Assembly: GCA_013396655.1 (NCBI GenBank)
Contig: WBMV01001117.1
Location: forward strand, 744,001 to 808,000
Length of the DNA stretch: 64,000 nt
Reading direction: 5' to 3'
Origin: Campylorhamphus procurvoides
Lineage: Eukaryota; Chordata; Aves; Passeriformes; Dendrocolaptidae
In this document: one piece after another, positions 48,911 through 61,379 of the stretch
Layout of the letters: every line of letters begins with the position of its first letter
Position numbering within the stretch: position 1 is the stretch's first letter
Made by a program: the position numbers and the translations under genes
The notes under the pieces: generated by a model
What the model saw: only the letters and a program-made list of their open reading frames with translations
Told to the model about the DNA's origin: nothing
Database searches by the model: none

Positions 48911-49659
48911 CAGCACTTCAAATTAAAGAGAACCTAGGGGAAAAATTGCTCATCTCAGCTAAAATAATGACAGTAATAATCAGTGGGATAAGGCAATATG
49001 GATGGCAAGACCCGCTTGTTAAATATTAGCTCTTCAGATCCATACAACAATAGAAAAGAACTGCATCCTAAATGAGATACTGTTATGTCACCAGCCATGG
49101 ATGTTTGATCCTGCCCAGACGGTTATTTTTCCTACTTATGTCCTAATGCCAATATTTTATCCCAAATACTGTCATGATCTTTCAGGCAGCTGACTACATA
49201 TGGTGGCTCTGGAGAAGGCTGAGTTAGGAACAAGAAAGTCTGAAATCTGAGTTTCTTGTACTTAATAACTGATTTGAGATTTGCAAACCCAGCATTCACA
49301 CCATTGAATGGCCAAAAAAAAATTCAACATAACTAGATCCCCTTGATGAAATGCGGCAGACAAAAGGTCTCTTTGTGGGAGGATGAAATGGGCTTGCCTC
49401 AAATATTTGTAGGACACTTATTTAATGAGACTTTGGTTGATAACTTACCAATCTTCACATTGCTTTTTGTAGTGCACATACACCAATATGTTCAGATATA
49501 TAAACAGATAAAAGACAAACGAAAGAGGCAATGATCAATCGAAACAGACAAATGTTTCAATGAAGAGTTACAAATAGGTATGTGATTCCAGACAATACAC
49601 AAAAAGCATAGGTTTAGATCAAACTACCTGCATAAATGGTGACTTGAAAGAATTCAAAG

Positions 49660-49800
49660 CAAAGCACGGGGGCGTCCCAGGAGAGTTTATGCTCTTTACC
49701 TGTCAATTCATACAACTGTCTGACAGATCAAATCAAATATTTCACTTGTAGAGTCCACGCGGTGCTAAAGCACAGACAGTTTTTGATGTGTCAGCACTTC
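49660..49800. promoter_or_regulatory. Candidate conserved noncoding element
   Basis: The segment combines two CpG-containing words ('gcacgggggcgtccc', 'tccacgcggtgc') with 'acctgtcaattcatac' and 'ctgtctgacagatcaaatca', which contain TALE-type (MEIS/PBX) cores TGTCA and TGACAG. Retained CpGs in CpG-poor DNA can mark constraint. Confidence 0.25.
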
Positions 49801-50289
49801 AGTGGTGAGACACCAGTCACGTGCACTCATGATGAGCTTTTCTTCAGGTGCTTCACTTCTTGGACATCAGTGAAATAGCAGCAGAACCATTCATCTGCAC
49901 TACCTGGCTAATAGAACCACCTGCTTTGAACCAACCCAATTCAAAGTATGAGCAAGGTGAGTGCAAAACCGAAGACACTATTTGCAGTCATACCTCACCT
50001 GTGTGTACCACTTCCCTTCCCCAAAGCACTTAATAAAGCCAGAGCAGGGACTGTTTCATGCACTGTTTAAAGGATCATAATTGCTTAACAACACATGGCA
50101 ACTCTGCCAAAGGTCTTCAGATCCGAAAAGACTGGCCCACCTCACTGGAAGTGGACGGTAGTCAAATAGGCAGTAATCTTTCAATACACAATGTGAAGAG
50201 TATTCCTATCCTTGCTCTCTTAGGAAAATGCTGTATAATGCTTTGTGAACACTGGTTACAGTGACTTGAGTTTTACACATTTGCTGATG

Positions 50290-51175
50290 GCAATCCCAGA
50301 AAGTCAAATCTATTAACTCCATGACATAGAGGATGCTTAATTTTATTTTAGAGGAAATATTAGTCGTATCATTTCCAGCAATTTAGAAGTCCTGTGGACC
50401 CTGAAATTTTAGCTATGTGACATGATAACAGCTTCAAGTGAGGCAGCTGCTGCTTCCAATCCAATGAAATCTGATCATTAATCTATAACACCCAGTTTTA
50501 TTTTCTCCTTCTTTTAATAAAAAATATTTTATACATATTGCATAAAGATATCATCATCAGCTGCATGAACATACAAACCCAAACATTTTTCATTTTCCTC
50601 AAATACTGCGTTAGGTTGTGACACTTTAACTCCACAAGTGAGCTCTTAGTTTCCTAGAAAGAAAATCCGTCATAAGCTGTGTTCATCATTTTACCTTGTG
50701 TCCTTTAAAATAACTTACTCTAGTCATCTGTATTTTAAAGAGGCATGTTTGCCCACATGCATCCTCCAACTTCAGAATCTCTCTAGAGAATTCAAACACT
50801 TGGGAGGGGAGATGTGACATTTGGATTGAGCCTTTTAGAGAAGCTGGAAAAAACTTAGAGACACAAGAAGCTGGATTGAAAGGAGACAAATGAAAGCCTG
50901 AGTTTGTGTTAATGAGATGTTTGAATATTTTCCTGGACTTTGTCCTGTAAAATTAAACAAAGTATTTAGGTACATGCCTAAATTAAAATCTCTCTAGCTT
51001 AGCTTCATTTCCTCCCACAGAGTTTATTTCTACAATCTTGCCTGTACACACTTCCCTTCGTTCTCTTCCTCACTGTTTCTTTTCCTTTTTGGAACCTTGC
51101 TTCAAAAAAGTTCCAGTGTACTCAACTAACTTGTACTGCAGTCCCTGAAGCACACCAGGAACTTTTAAATTGCTT
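50290..51175. other. Unique noncoding DNA, nothing firm
   Basis: A+T-rich sequence with a poly-A/T stretch around 50515-50535. The part at 50290-50580 has some CNE-like texture but no distinct motif cluster. No gene was seen. Confidence 0.4.
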
Positions 51176-51179
51176 TCAG

Positions 51180-51450
51180 AGGGTAAAGTGTGATTAAGTG
51201 CTTTGACATCACCCCAGCATTAACGCCCAATCCCAAATTAAACCTTTGGTGAGTTTGATTTTGTGTGTCCATGTTTTCTTTCAGCAGCTAATGACAAGGC
51301 TTGGAATAGCTGAAACATGTCTCCATTTCAGCACTCCAGTCACATCCCAGATAAACAACCCCTCCATAAATAATTAATTTGCATTGGACCCAGTTTTGCT
51401 ATATCCATATCCAAATTCAGTACCTCTCATATGCTATTACTGATACAGTT
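51180..51450. promoter_or_regulatory. Candidate conserved noncoding element with POU/homeobox-like site
   Basis: 'Ccataaataattaatttgca' at about 51364-51383 joins a TAATTA core to a TTTGCAT half-octamer. Upstream are 'gattaagtgctttgacatc' and 'cagcattaacgcccaatccc'. The region is free of simple repeats. Enhancer function is inference. Confidence 0.3.
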
Positions 51451-51917
51451 ATCTATATACTGCTGGACTGAAAAGATTTGACTCCCTCAAAAATCTCTTT
51501 TATTCAATTTTTGGTGAAATTCAGCTGTTTCTTGCATAGCTTCCCCTTAACCACCTGCGCAATACAGCCAGCCTCCATGGACCTGTCCTTAACTTTTGTT
51601 GGCTTCTCACATGGGTATTTGTCATATCCAGCAATTTCTGATGTTATGTCCTGCAGTTTTCCTATTCTGATAGCTAAATCTCAGCTCAGGCAGCAGTACC
51701 TGAATATCTGTCTGCTGCCCTAACACTTTCCTTTTAAGAACTGCACCAGCCAAAGATCTGTCTTCTGAATCCCTGTACCTCTGTCACTGAGCCTGGGACT
51801 CGGTGAAACCCTGTTTGTATACAGCATTCTAGCTCTTTCTTCATGAAATTGTGGTACAGTGATGTTTTATTTAAAAAACCAAAAAAATAAATCTTGTTTT
51901 GGTAAGTAAACAATCCC

Positions 51918-52080
51918 CAGGGAATTGCTCACAGTACCAAGCTTGACAGAGTACAAGAAGTGTTTGGATGATACTCTCAGGCCCATGGTGTGACTCTTGG
52001 GTTGGTCCTGTGCAGGGCTAAAAGTTGCACTCAGTGATCCTTGTGGATCTCTTCAAACTCAGTATATTCTGTGATTCTAA
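51918..52080 (+). mobile_element. CR1 LINE 3' end fragment
   Basis: The order 'gcttgacagagtacaagaag', 'tgtttggatgatactctcag', 'ggtcctgtgcagggctaa', 'gatccttgtggatct', 'aactcagtatattctgtgat' matches the last 160 bp of an avian CR1, including one good and one partial terminal octamer (ATTCTGTG, ATTCTAAA). It is 5' truncated, points rightward and is moderately diverged. Confidence 0.9.
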
Positions 52081-52084
52081 ACTG

Positions 52085-55015
52085 TTAACACACACACACA
52101 AAAATAAACTCACTTGCAATAGTCTTATCCCTGCTGTATAGACAACTTGATTTAAAATCTAATAAAACAGAATGCCTTTCAGTTCTTATTCAATGTTTCA
52201 CAGCACTTTTCAGTTATTTATTTACAGCTCAGTTTACTGTATTATTTTTGCCTTCAAGTCTCATGTTGTAAGATGAGGAAAAGTAGAGGGATTCAATTTG
52301 CTTTCATTATCAGTTTAGTTTTCTGTAATTCATATGCCCAGGTTTACTCAAAAAGGAGCATTTTGCTGCACAAAGGCAACAGCTTTGGAACCATTCAACT
52401 CCATCTGCTTGTACCTAAGATCACATAAAATATGCAGGATTTTGCTGTTAAATTACAAGGTTGTAGCAGGAAAATGCAGGCCTTGTTATCAATACTGGAT
52501 ATGCTGCACTGTGCACTGAGTCAGTGCCAGCCCCAACCTGTACCGAGCCCTGACACCAGACTCCTTCAACCCAACCGTGTGCCAAATGGCACTTCTACCC
52601 TAGATTTCTTATCATCGCTATTCTTGGTCTTTTCCTGTCCTTCCACTGACAAAGCCTCCTCCAAAAATCAAGGCACAGCATAAACGGCTGAAGGAAATGG
52701 TACTGCACAGCCCACAGAGTATACACATCCCAAGAAAGGATGACATCATCCAGAAGCTGGAACTGTCTCTGGTCTATGCTCTATCCATGACCAGGACTGG
52801 CATGTACAAACTAAACCCACGCCAGGCAACACACTAAAGACTAAATAAGGATAAATATTAGGTGTTTAGGTATAGCTGTAGAGAATAGGGACTGGGAAAT
52901 CATCCTTCACTTTTTGGTTATTTTCTTTGATAACATATCAGATCTGAACATAATATATTCTTACAGTTCAGGCCAGACTAATGACTTCCTTCCTTCCTCT
53001 AAAAAGCAGGGCCTTGACAGTAAGAGGTGGCAATATTAACAGAAAATCTAAAGAAAGTGAGTAGATAGTTTCATGTCACTAGTGAAGATGTGGAGAAAAA
53101 ATAGAAAACAAAAATGACATAACATAGTAAATATATTGTTTTATCAGTGGTCATCATTAAAAATAATCACTTAGTAACTGGGGGGAAAATGGAGATAAAT
53201 GGCTAGGGTTGGGGGGGAACAGGGAAAGTGAGTGACAGATTTTCAATTCTGTGTGCAGATGCAGAGGTAGGGAGCAGCTCCCATGACCTACCACAGGCTA
53301 TCACAGAACATTTGATATGCTGCTCCAAGTAATTTTTTGTCAGCAGTTGACCAGTCACTGTAAAAATTTCTCAATTTTGTGCCAAGCATTTTATCAGTTC
53401 AATATTACAGTACATTCCTTCTGAGCTTAACAGCATCAGCAAAATAAAGAATGCAAATAATATTCCTGATCTAAAAACAGCAGCAGCCAGATAGATCACT
53501 GTCTCTTTCCATTTAAACCAAATACTTATGTGTTGAATTTTAAATATCTTCCTATCACTTTTCAATAAATTAATTTCTTTCTCTAACCCAAAATGTCTTG
53601 AGCTGTGACCGCACAACATTGATGTTTGTGAGGATGGTCTTATTTCCAGTCACAGATTATTCATGTAAGGATGGCCTCATCATGCACACTTCAGCTGGAC
53701 AAAGAAATCACTGTTTTGTCAAGAGAGTATAATGCTGACACTATTCTGTTTGCCAGTTGACCTCTGTTTGTCATTGTGTACCTATTAAGGTAAAGTATGT
53801 TCATGAAAAAGCTTGAAAAACAACTCAGGTCCCCAACCTTGCACTGCACTAATACCAGCAATGAGATTTAGGTGAATAAACAATTATTTTAACACCGTCT
53901 TTGTGTAATTGCAGGATATACAAATAATGTGATCTAAATTCTTTCCCATACCCAATCTATTCCACCAATCTTATACCCACAGAAATTTTCTGGACACTTA
54001 AAGCCAGGTCTTCAGGAAACATGAGCATTGAAGTGGACTGAAAGCCACCAGCAAGGACATATCCAGTTCATGAGCATGATGACTGGCTGATCTACTTAAG
54101 ACACTTCCTCTCATTCCCATTTGTTCCCATTTGTTCCCATTTGTTCTTCCTCTACCATTAGTATACTGCTTATTACAGCACTGGTATTACGATCAGAATG
54201 ACCATAACTTCCCCTGTCACTGTTTTTTCCCCCATTAATTTCAGGTAATCAAAATAAAGCATCAAGGCTCATGAAATAAAACCATGTTGGAAAATTGTAC
54301 CTATCCTGGAAGACTCTTTTGCTCCTGTTATCTCCCTAGAAAACTGGGAGAAGGAAACAAAGTTATCCAGGGGGGCATTTCCAGTGGAGACAAAGTCCAT
54401 CAACGGGGTTACAGGACCAGGGAGGAGAAGATGAGGGAGAGGATCTTGGCAGATGGTATGGGCACAGCCCTCAGCATTCGGCAAAAGAAACAGAATTCTC
54501 TGAATGATGACTGAGCTACGCTGAAATGGAAAGGTTACAGTGCAGTGACTCTTAGCGCAGGGAGGGCATGCTTCCTTTGCAATTCAAAAGTGCCATTAAG
54601 GCATTGATAGCAATACTAACCATTGTACTATTTCTGAGGATCCCACAAAGGAGGAGGCAGGAAAATTCCCTCAGTTTTTGATCCCCTGCCGGAAAATTTT
54701 CAGTACTGTGGGCATCAAAAGGAATGGGAAGTTACTGGGTGAAATCATGTCTGGCAGGAGTGGAAGCATGCTGGCACACTGCAGACTTGCAGGAGACTCT
54801 GAACTTCCTTAGGTAACAAGACAATGGTCAAGCCTCTGCCACCTAGTTTTTACTCCTGTGATACCTGAGGTAACTGCAAGATGGAGCTAATTCCAAAAAT
54901 CTGACTGGTGTATTCACTTGTTTCCACTGGCAAGCATAATCTTGTCTTCCTAAAGGAAGGTGTGGGCATGTCCTCAGTTGGTATATATTGGCATAAATAG
55001 ATGCTATTAAAGGAA
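52085..55015. other. Unique noncoding DNA, nothing firm
   Basis: A short (CA)n run lies at 52088-52100. The frames are 82 codons or fewer and unrecognised. A tandem repeat at 54113-54147 is listed separately. No gene, RNA or other repeat family was supported. Confidence 0.45.
54113..54147 (+). repeat. 10 bp tandem repeat, about 3.3 copies
   Basis: The unit TTCCCATTTG is repeated three times perfectly and then begins a fourth time with a changed base. This is a typical slippage-generated minisatellite seed. Confidence 0.9.
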
Positions 55016-55019
55016 TTTG

Positions 55020-55145
55020 TATCAGTCATGATGTCGCTCTGGGATTCCCGTGCATTTCATTGTAAATCATACTCTTTTATGGTGCATGTTGCAAATGAAT
55101 CTGTGGCCCCTTCAAATCAATCCATAAAAACCAGCTCCCCTTTGT
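55020..55145. promoter_or_regulatory. Candidate conserved noncoding element
   Basis: The block contains 'atgatgtcgctctgggattc', 'ccgtgcatttcattgtaaat', 'gcatgttgcaaatgaat' and 'caaatcaatccataaaaacc', with two retained CpGs and no repeat signature. The texture suggests constraint. Not tested. Confidence 0.25.
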
Positions 55146-55149
55146 AGAC

Positions 55150-57045
55150 TAATACTTAGGTATGATTCCAGAATACAAGACGAAGCCAAGTACTTGTTTT
55201 GGTGGAAGTTCTTGCCAGAATGGAAATCAAAGCAACTGTGTTTCTATGTTGATAAAAGCATTTTGAAATGCTTCAGTCCTTGGATCCCAGGCACAATAAA
55301 AAATATGTGGTTTGAATAAATTTAAGAGATTATTTCCATGGAACCCAATAAAATCTTACACAGTTTGCAAAACAAAACCCAGGTTAGCTGGAGGCAGGAA
55401 AATTCATTTTGGTTACATTTCCAAGAGATTAAGTATAGCAGGATTAAAATTACTACACTGGAATCATTCAAATGGAATGTTTTGGCTTTGCAACAAAGTT
55501 GCCTTATCTTTATTTAACTTCACTGTTTTATCAGCTGTGTCCTGTTTTCTGCTTCATTGACAACTCTGTTCACACCTAATCAGATGACATTAAATTCTGG
55601 ATTGAAGGTTCATCCATCATGTGCTGGGCATAATTAAGATTTTTTTCAGCATTCACATGACATCTTACAGTTAGAAGGGATTTTATAATTTTGATTTTTC
55701 TTTGTAAAAAATCTCCTTAGGTATTGTCAGCTATGTACAACATCTGGCAAAATGTTTTTTGAAATAATGATATTCAGGTCACTGAGTTTATTGCATGTTT
55801 CACCAAAAAGATGCATGTCTAAAATGAGTAGAAGAGATTTCAAAAGGGCAGTCGATCACAATTGGAAATCAAATATTCCATAGACTCCTCAAAAGTAGAA
55901 TTTAGTCTAATCTTACACACTTAAAGACTTCTAAACTGAAAATATATCTTTCCAGATACTTGCCCCATAAAATTCATCCCCATGGAATATCAACACATCA
56001 CACACACTTGAATAATTTATTCAATTAGTCACATGGGAAGAAGTTTATTTCTAAAAAGGAGTGCTTTCTTTTCCAGTTATACAAAGGAAGCTGTAAATGT
56101 TTCTGTGTGAAAATTAGAAATCTACTTTTTCATTGAGGATATTCTTCAAATTTTGTTGCATCTTTTACTACTGTAAACCTCTAGAGCTGTTTGATTCTGT
56201 CATACATCCTTCAGCATTTCCAAGCCCAGTGTCACCAAGGGTTCAAGACAGTGAAATATCATTACAGAGTCCATATTCCATATCTAGTGGTTTGAGGAAA
56301 TTCAGAGCAAATGAAACACATAATGACTTGATCTAAAACTTAATGAAATCAATGGAAAAAAAATTAACTAGGGAGCCCCTGGGTAGATGTTAGGATCTCA
56401 CTCTGTTTTCCCTGAGACAGACTTGATCAGATTTTCTCTCTTCCACACTCATATCTCATTGCCAGTAGTCTGCAAAGAAGGTTATTCTCCATTAACTTTG
56501 ACTGTCTTAACATAAATCATATATCCCAACTTGGCCGCTTAGTGATTCTTTTACACAGAAAGAGAGAAGGATGTCCTATTCTAAAAGAGATGCCTAAGAC
56601 CTCTAGAAGGTCATTCTGGACCTACATCCCTTTCTTGGTAAGTTCTTCAGATATCAAAATTTCCAGTAGCTATTTAGAGAAGAGGATTGCACCCAAGTCT
56701 ATTCCCTACAGCAAGAACAATTGATTACAAGAAAACAGGAGGAAAAAACCCCAATAAAATAAAATGTGGCACAACTTGGGTAGAAAAGAAAGAAAACTTG
56801 GCTTTCTCCCTGAGATGGAGACTCTCCCACAATAAGACACGTGTTAACAGAAGGTTCCAAGCATTTTCAGCAGGGCCTGCTTTGTGAGCTCAGCTGCTCA
56901 GCTGCAGATGGAGGACCCCAGCAATGTATGTCTGCTCCCTATCACATGCAGAGCTGAGGGTTTCCTTAAGTAAATGTACTTGAAACAGATCTCACACAAT
57001 ACATTCTGAAGTTATTTTCCTTCCCCTAGACTATTTCTAAGAGCC
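55150..57045. other. Unique noncoding DNA, nothing recognised
   Basis: The frames are 82 codons or fewer and unrecognised. No known repeats were found. Confidence 0.45.
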
Positions 57046-57049
57046 CACA

Positions 57050-57370
57050 GATTGAGGTTTGATATAATAAAACATAAACCTGGTTGCTCCATAATTAACT
57101 GAAAATTTAATGAGCAATAAAAGTACAATTATGCTCTTGTAATGCATTAAGCTTTAACTCCTGCTTAATCCATTTAAAAGGACTCTCTAGGTGTTCACTT
57201 GGCAAATAACAAAATAAGGCAAGTCAGAAATTATGCTTATTAAATGTAAATGTGTATCTTTAGCAATTGATATCTAACGTCATAGGACAAACTTGCCAAA
57301 CTTAATTAAATGAATAAATGTGATTATGTACTTAATATCTCCTTAATTACAAGGCTAAATTATCTTTTAC
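57050..57370. promoter_or_regulatory. Candidate conserved noncoding element with dense homeobox-like sites
   Basis: This is the densest TAAT-core cluster in the window: 'ccataattaactg', 'aaatttaatgagc', 'gtacaattatgc', 'gtaatgcattaagc', 'gcttaatcc', 'gcttattaaatg', 'gcaattgata', 'cttaattaaatg' and 'ccttaattacaagg' all fall in about 300 bp. It is not a simple repeat. Base composition alone raises the count of such words, so the site calls are tentative. Confidence 0.35.
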
Positions 57371-57399
57371 ATGCCATGCTGTCATCTCAATGGTTGCCT

Positions 57400-59480
57400 G
57401 TTACCTCACCAAAACAGCAGCAGCAAACACCAGGCTCTTGTCCACGCTGGTTTCCTGCTGTAGTTGGAATCCTCTGCACTGTGACACATCATCAAAAACT
57501 TAAACTTTACATGAATTTACTACTTTTTAAACCAGCTACCAGTCCTATCATAGCAGTCTGCAAATTTTTATTGAAATTTAACTATATAATGGGTGAGAAG
57601 ATAAGTAATAGTTTAATTTCCATACTGTAGGCTATGCTATTAGATCTATCAGCTTTTGAAATTATTTGTTACTGTACAGTATTTTCATATGGTAGAGGAT
57701 TACAGAAACTTTAACTGATGGATGATGAACAATTCTGTTCATTTCCATCTCCCAGTACCTTTGGGTGCTGTTTCAAGTGTCCTTTCAGTAGAAAAACATA
57801 TTTCAGCTCTAGATCCTGCTCTTTAAGGCCACCATGGTCTACATGCCCCTTGATAGCCCCAAGCTGCAGCTGCTTCACATCAGTACTGTAGGACTGGCAA
57901 GCTCTCTGCCCAAAATTCCAGAGATGTTACAGCCAGCAAAGCTCCAGGCAAATTTCAACTATAGCAAAGGTGTGAGCTGACATGAGACACTGTGCTCTGG
58001 AGACCATGGCTCATCAGGTGAGACCCTACAGAAAGGCACAGGGCTGAACAGATACATAATAATTTTTCATCCTTTTCTGAAAGGGGAAATGAAATATTCC
58101 AAGATTACATCTTTTGCAACAGTAACATCAGAAACCAACAGCAGACCCAAAAACCAATCTCAGTTCATGTAAATTTTAGTTTGCTACCTCTAAAACAAAA
58201 TAATACCAAAAGAAACATATCACCGGTTGTAGAGACATCAGCTACAGCTCAAGAGAAGATCTCACCTTAGATGAGTTGTTTATAATATTCAATATTTCAT
58301 ATTTCAGTTTTATGTTTCCCAAATAAAGGGTGTAAATAATTTGTTACCTTCACAGGATTTTTAGAAAATGCATTTCCAGATGGCCAGAACGGGTTTCCCC
58401 CACTCCCACACTGTCCTGCCCCAATAAAACATACTTAATGGAAATTTATCAGTGGTGGTCACTTCCTAACAAACCAGAACAAGGTCCTTTATTTAATTAT
58501 CATTGTGTTTCTCTTGTCCAACTATATCGGTGTTGCTTATCCACATCACATGTCGAAGCCTAAATGAAGCATTTCAATCTTCTCTAAACAAACTACTTCA
58601 ATGAAATCGTTTGACATTTCCAAATGGATGGTTTCCCCTGTAAAAACAATTCCAAATTTTGACCAGCTCTATAAATTAGGCTAGCCTTCAATTCCATTTT
58701 GATTGCAGATTAGGTAAAGGGTATTGAAATTTTGAAGTGCATTTTGAAGGAAAACTCTTCAACATTTTACTCTCATCATCATCATTGTGACTCATGGCAC
58801 AACAACGACAGCTCTGAACTTTTAAAACACATCTAGAAAAGCTGTTGTGTTTTTTAGAAAACCCACATCTTTTCAGTATATTCTACAAATGCTTGGGAAC
58901 CACCAAAAGCCCTTCATGATCCTATTTTATTATGACTACCAAAAATTATATATTGCTATTTTCCATGTTTTTCCAGGACTTTTTAGAAATTTTCTTCCTA
59001 CTAAGCAGGCTGTTTTATCTTACACTAAAGGCAAAAGAATCAAAACACAAAACAGAGAAGGTTGCCCATTTATTGAACTACAGTGCATCAGAGATTTGAT
59101 GAATAGTTAACAGAGGCCAAAAGCATTAACAATAAATGCAAGCTCCTTTCAAGAGATTCTTTTTGAAATGTGGGTTGTTTTTTTTCATTAAAGAAAAAGG
59201 AAAGTTTCCAAAGTGTCTTGTGAGTGATATTATGCAGCAGCATTTAGGATTTTTTTTTTAAACCAGAAATTCATACAGTGTGCCTTTATACAGCTAAAAG
59301 GTACCTTTAGATTCCAAAATAATAGCTTGTTAAAGAAGAATCCTCCAAAATCTGCACAAAATATAATTAAAATCTGTCAAGTCTTTTCTCAATTTACATT
59401 GGGCATTTTCTATTGCTTTAAGAGTAGATAAGGGACCTACCAGCAAAGGCAAGCTACATTTATACTTGTTTCAAGTATAA
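57400..59480. other. Unique noncoding DNA, nothing recognised
   Basis: The frames are 106 codons or fewer and unrecognised. A short ATC repeat lies at 58774-58788. No transposon family was identified. Confidence 0.45.
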
Positions 59481-59499
59481 TAAATGTGAATGTTATGTA

Positions 59500-59725
59500 T
59501 GGCTTTTTAGAAATTTTGAAGTCGAGTTGTGTGTTAATACTAGTGACATTGTATTCAAAGCGCCCTGTGGGTACAGTGTGTTGGGTCAACGCATCTTCGC
59601 TGTTATTTAGTTACTGCACCATTGAAATGAGATTTAGCCAGGTTGTAATTCCGAACAGAATGTGACTCTTAGAAGGAGAAAATTAGTCAATTGAAATGAA
59701 ATCTTGACCATTTCAATGACATTCA
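59500..59725. promoter_or_regulatory. Candidate conserved noncoding element with repeated and inverted 10-mer
   Basis: ATTGAAATGA occurs at 59621-59630 and again at 59690-59699. The second copy forms a perfect 9 bp inverted repeat (ATTGAAATG with CATTTCAAT at 59709-59717) across a 10 bp spacer. Upstream lie several CpG-bearing words ('aaagcgccctgtgg', 'tcaacgcatcttcgctg'). No known transposon fits. Confidence 0.3.
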
Positions 59726-59744
59726 CTTCTGAAAACTGCTTAAG

Positions 59745-61375
59745 ATGGTAAAAGCTTTGGCCAGGGGATCCCACTATATGAGAAGGGAAATACATGACCC
59801 TCAGCTTATCTGCTACCTTTCCTCAGATATCAAATACTCCCCGTATTTAAATCCCTTTTCTGTTATTCTGTATAGTGGCCTTCAGCTGAGGTTCTTGTCA
59901 TGCATTTTTGTTCTACCTTTGTGTGTTGCTGTGCTCTGCAACGAAACATAAACTGACAGAAATGCTTCTATTTCACTTACGTCTCAGCCAAATTCAATGA
60001 GATTCCACTAGGAATCTCCTGAACCCTGTGCTATGGATCAGGATGCTTAGCAGGGAAGGCTAAGGATAGCATCACATGTGGTGCTGGGAGCCCTTCCCAA
60101 AACTCTTTCAGAGCACTAGTCAGATTCCAGGGAATACAGTCATTGTTTCCCATCCCCATAATTCTTACTGGCAATGCCCAGCCACTTTAGCTTTTTCAGC
60201 CAAGGGGTATTTCTTTTAGAGATCTTCGCCATATAAACATTTTTAGTATGTGGCTTGGAGTGGAAAGGGTTCATAAGTCCTGATAAATCTACTCCAGCAT
60301 ATACCCTCTAGACATCCCTTGCCCCAGGCATTTATACTCCCTGTGCTCTCCCCTGGCTCTCTCAAACACTTCGGAGTTACTCCTGTCACACACAAATATG
60401 CACTTCCAAACCACTGTATGGAAAATAAATAAAATTTCACATTGGCAAACACAAAATTTTTGAAGTAAACATGACTTTTGAGATATGAAGAGGTTGCAGA
60501 GATATCTCTGTTCTATTTTCTACTTCCTTTCTCAGATTTATATTATTATGCTTTCTTTGAAGCTGCAGAAAGGTCTTTGTGAACCACAGAAAGTGGCTTG
60601 TGTGCATTAGTTTTCATGCCACAAGATCTCAGGATCCCTTAAATAATTTTAAGGGATTTATGGAAGGTAGGTAAGAAAAGCAGATTTAAGGGGGTTTAAA
60701 TTTGCTTCATCTATATAACAAGTATTAAGACTTCCACAAGCTGAAGCAAAGCTGATGCTTTCTAGTGTGCTAACTATGAATATTGTGATTTGGGAGAAGG
60801 ATGTTCAGGAGATGACTGGGGTATCAGGATGCAAGAGTTTAATTCTAAACTCATCTGCAAGTGAGTCAACCCAGTACCTCAGTTTACCATTCAAAAATTC
60901 AGAATGGTACATCTCTTCTCTGAATGACATTAAGAAGATAATTATACTAATGTTATGAAACATTCATGTATAGTTTAGTGAAAATCCTAGAATATAAACA
61001 TATCCCCAAGCTACAGCCAAATCTAAACCAAAAAAAAAGAAAATGTAATTAGGAAAAAATTACTCTATTTCGAAATGATCTGTGATTTCAATTTTTACAC
61101 GTGACCCATTTATTCAAGACAGAGGAACCTACTATGGAAAGAGAACTATATCAGGTGAAATTTTAATCAAGCTGTCAAGCTTCATTCTAATTCTCAGGCA
61201 GTCTACATGGAGGAGAGAAAGGGATAGGAAACATTAAAACTGATTCTCACAAAGAGATGGAGAGACAGAGAGCAGCAAGCTGTGCTGATATATTAATTAT
61301 CTATTTATAATATGTAATCTTTTCAACTTCTGTCATGTTAAAATCAACAAAGAATTTAGCTGAAGACAGTCATAA
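59745..61375. other. Unique noncoding DNA, nothing recognised
   Basis: Short frames only (69 codons or fewer). No gene or repeat family was identified. Confidence 0.45.
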
Positions 61376-61379
61376 AATG

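Noticed and set aside
52088..52100. (CA)n run
   Set aside because: Too short to be a meaningful microsatellite; noted only within the surrounding block.
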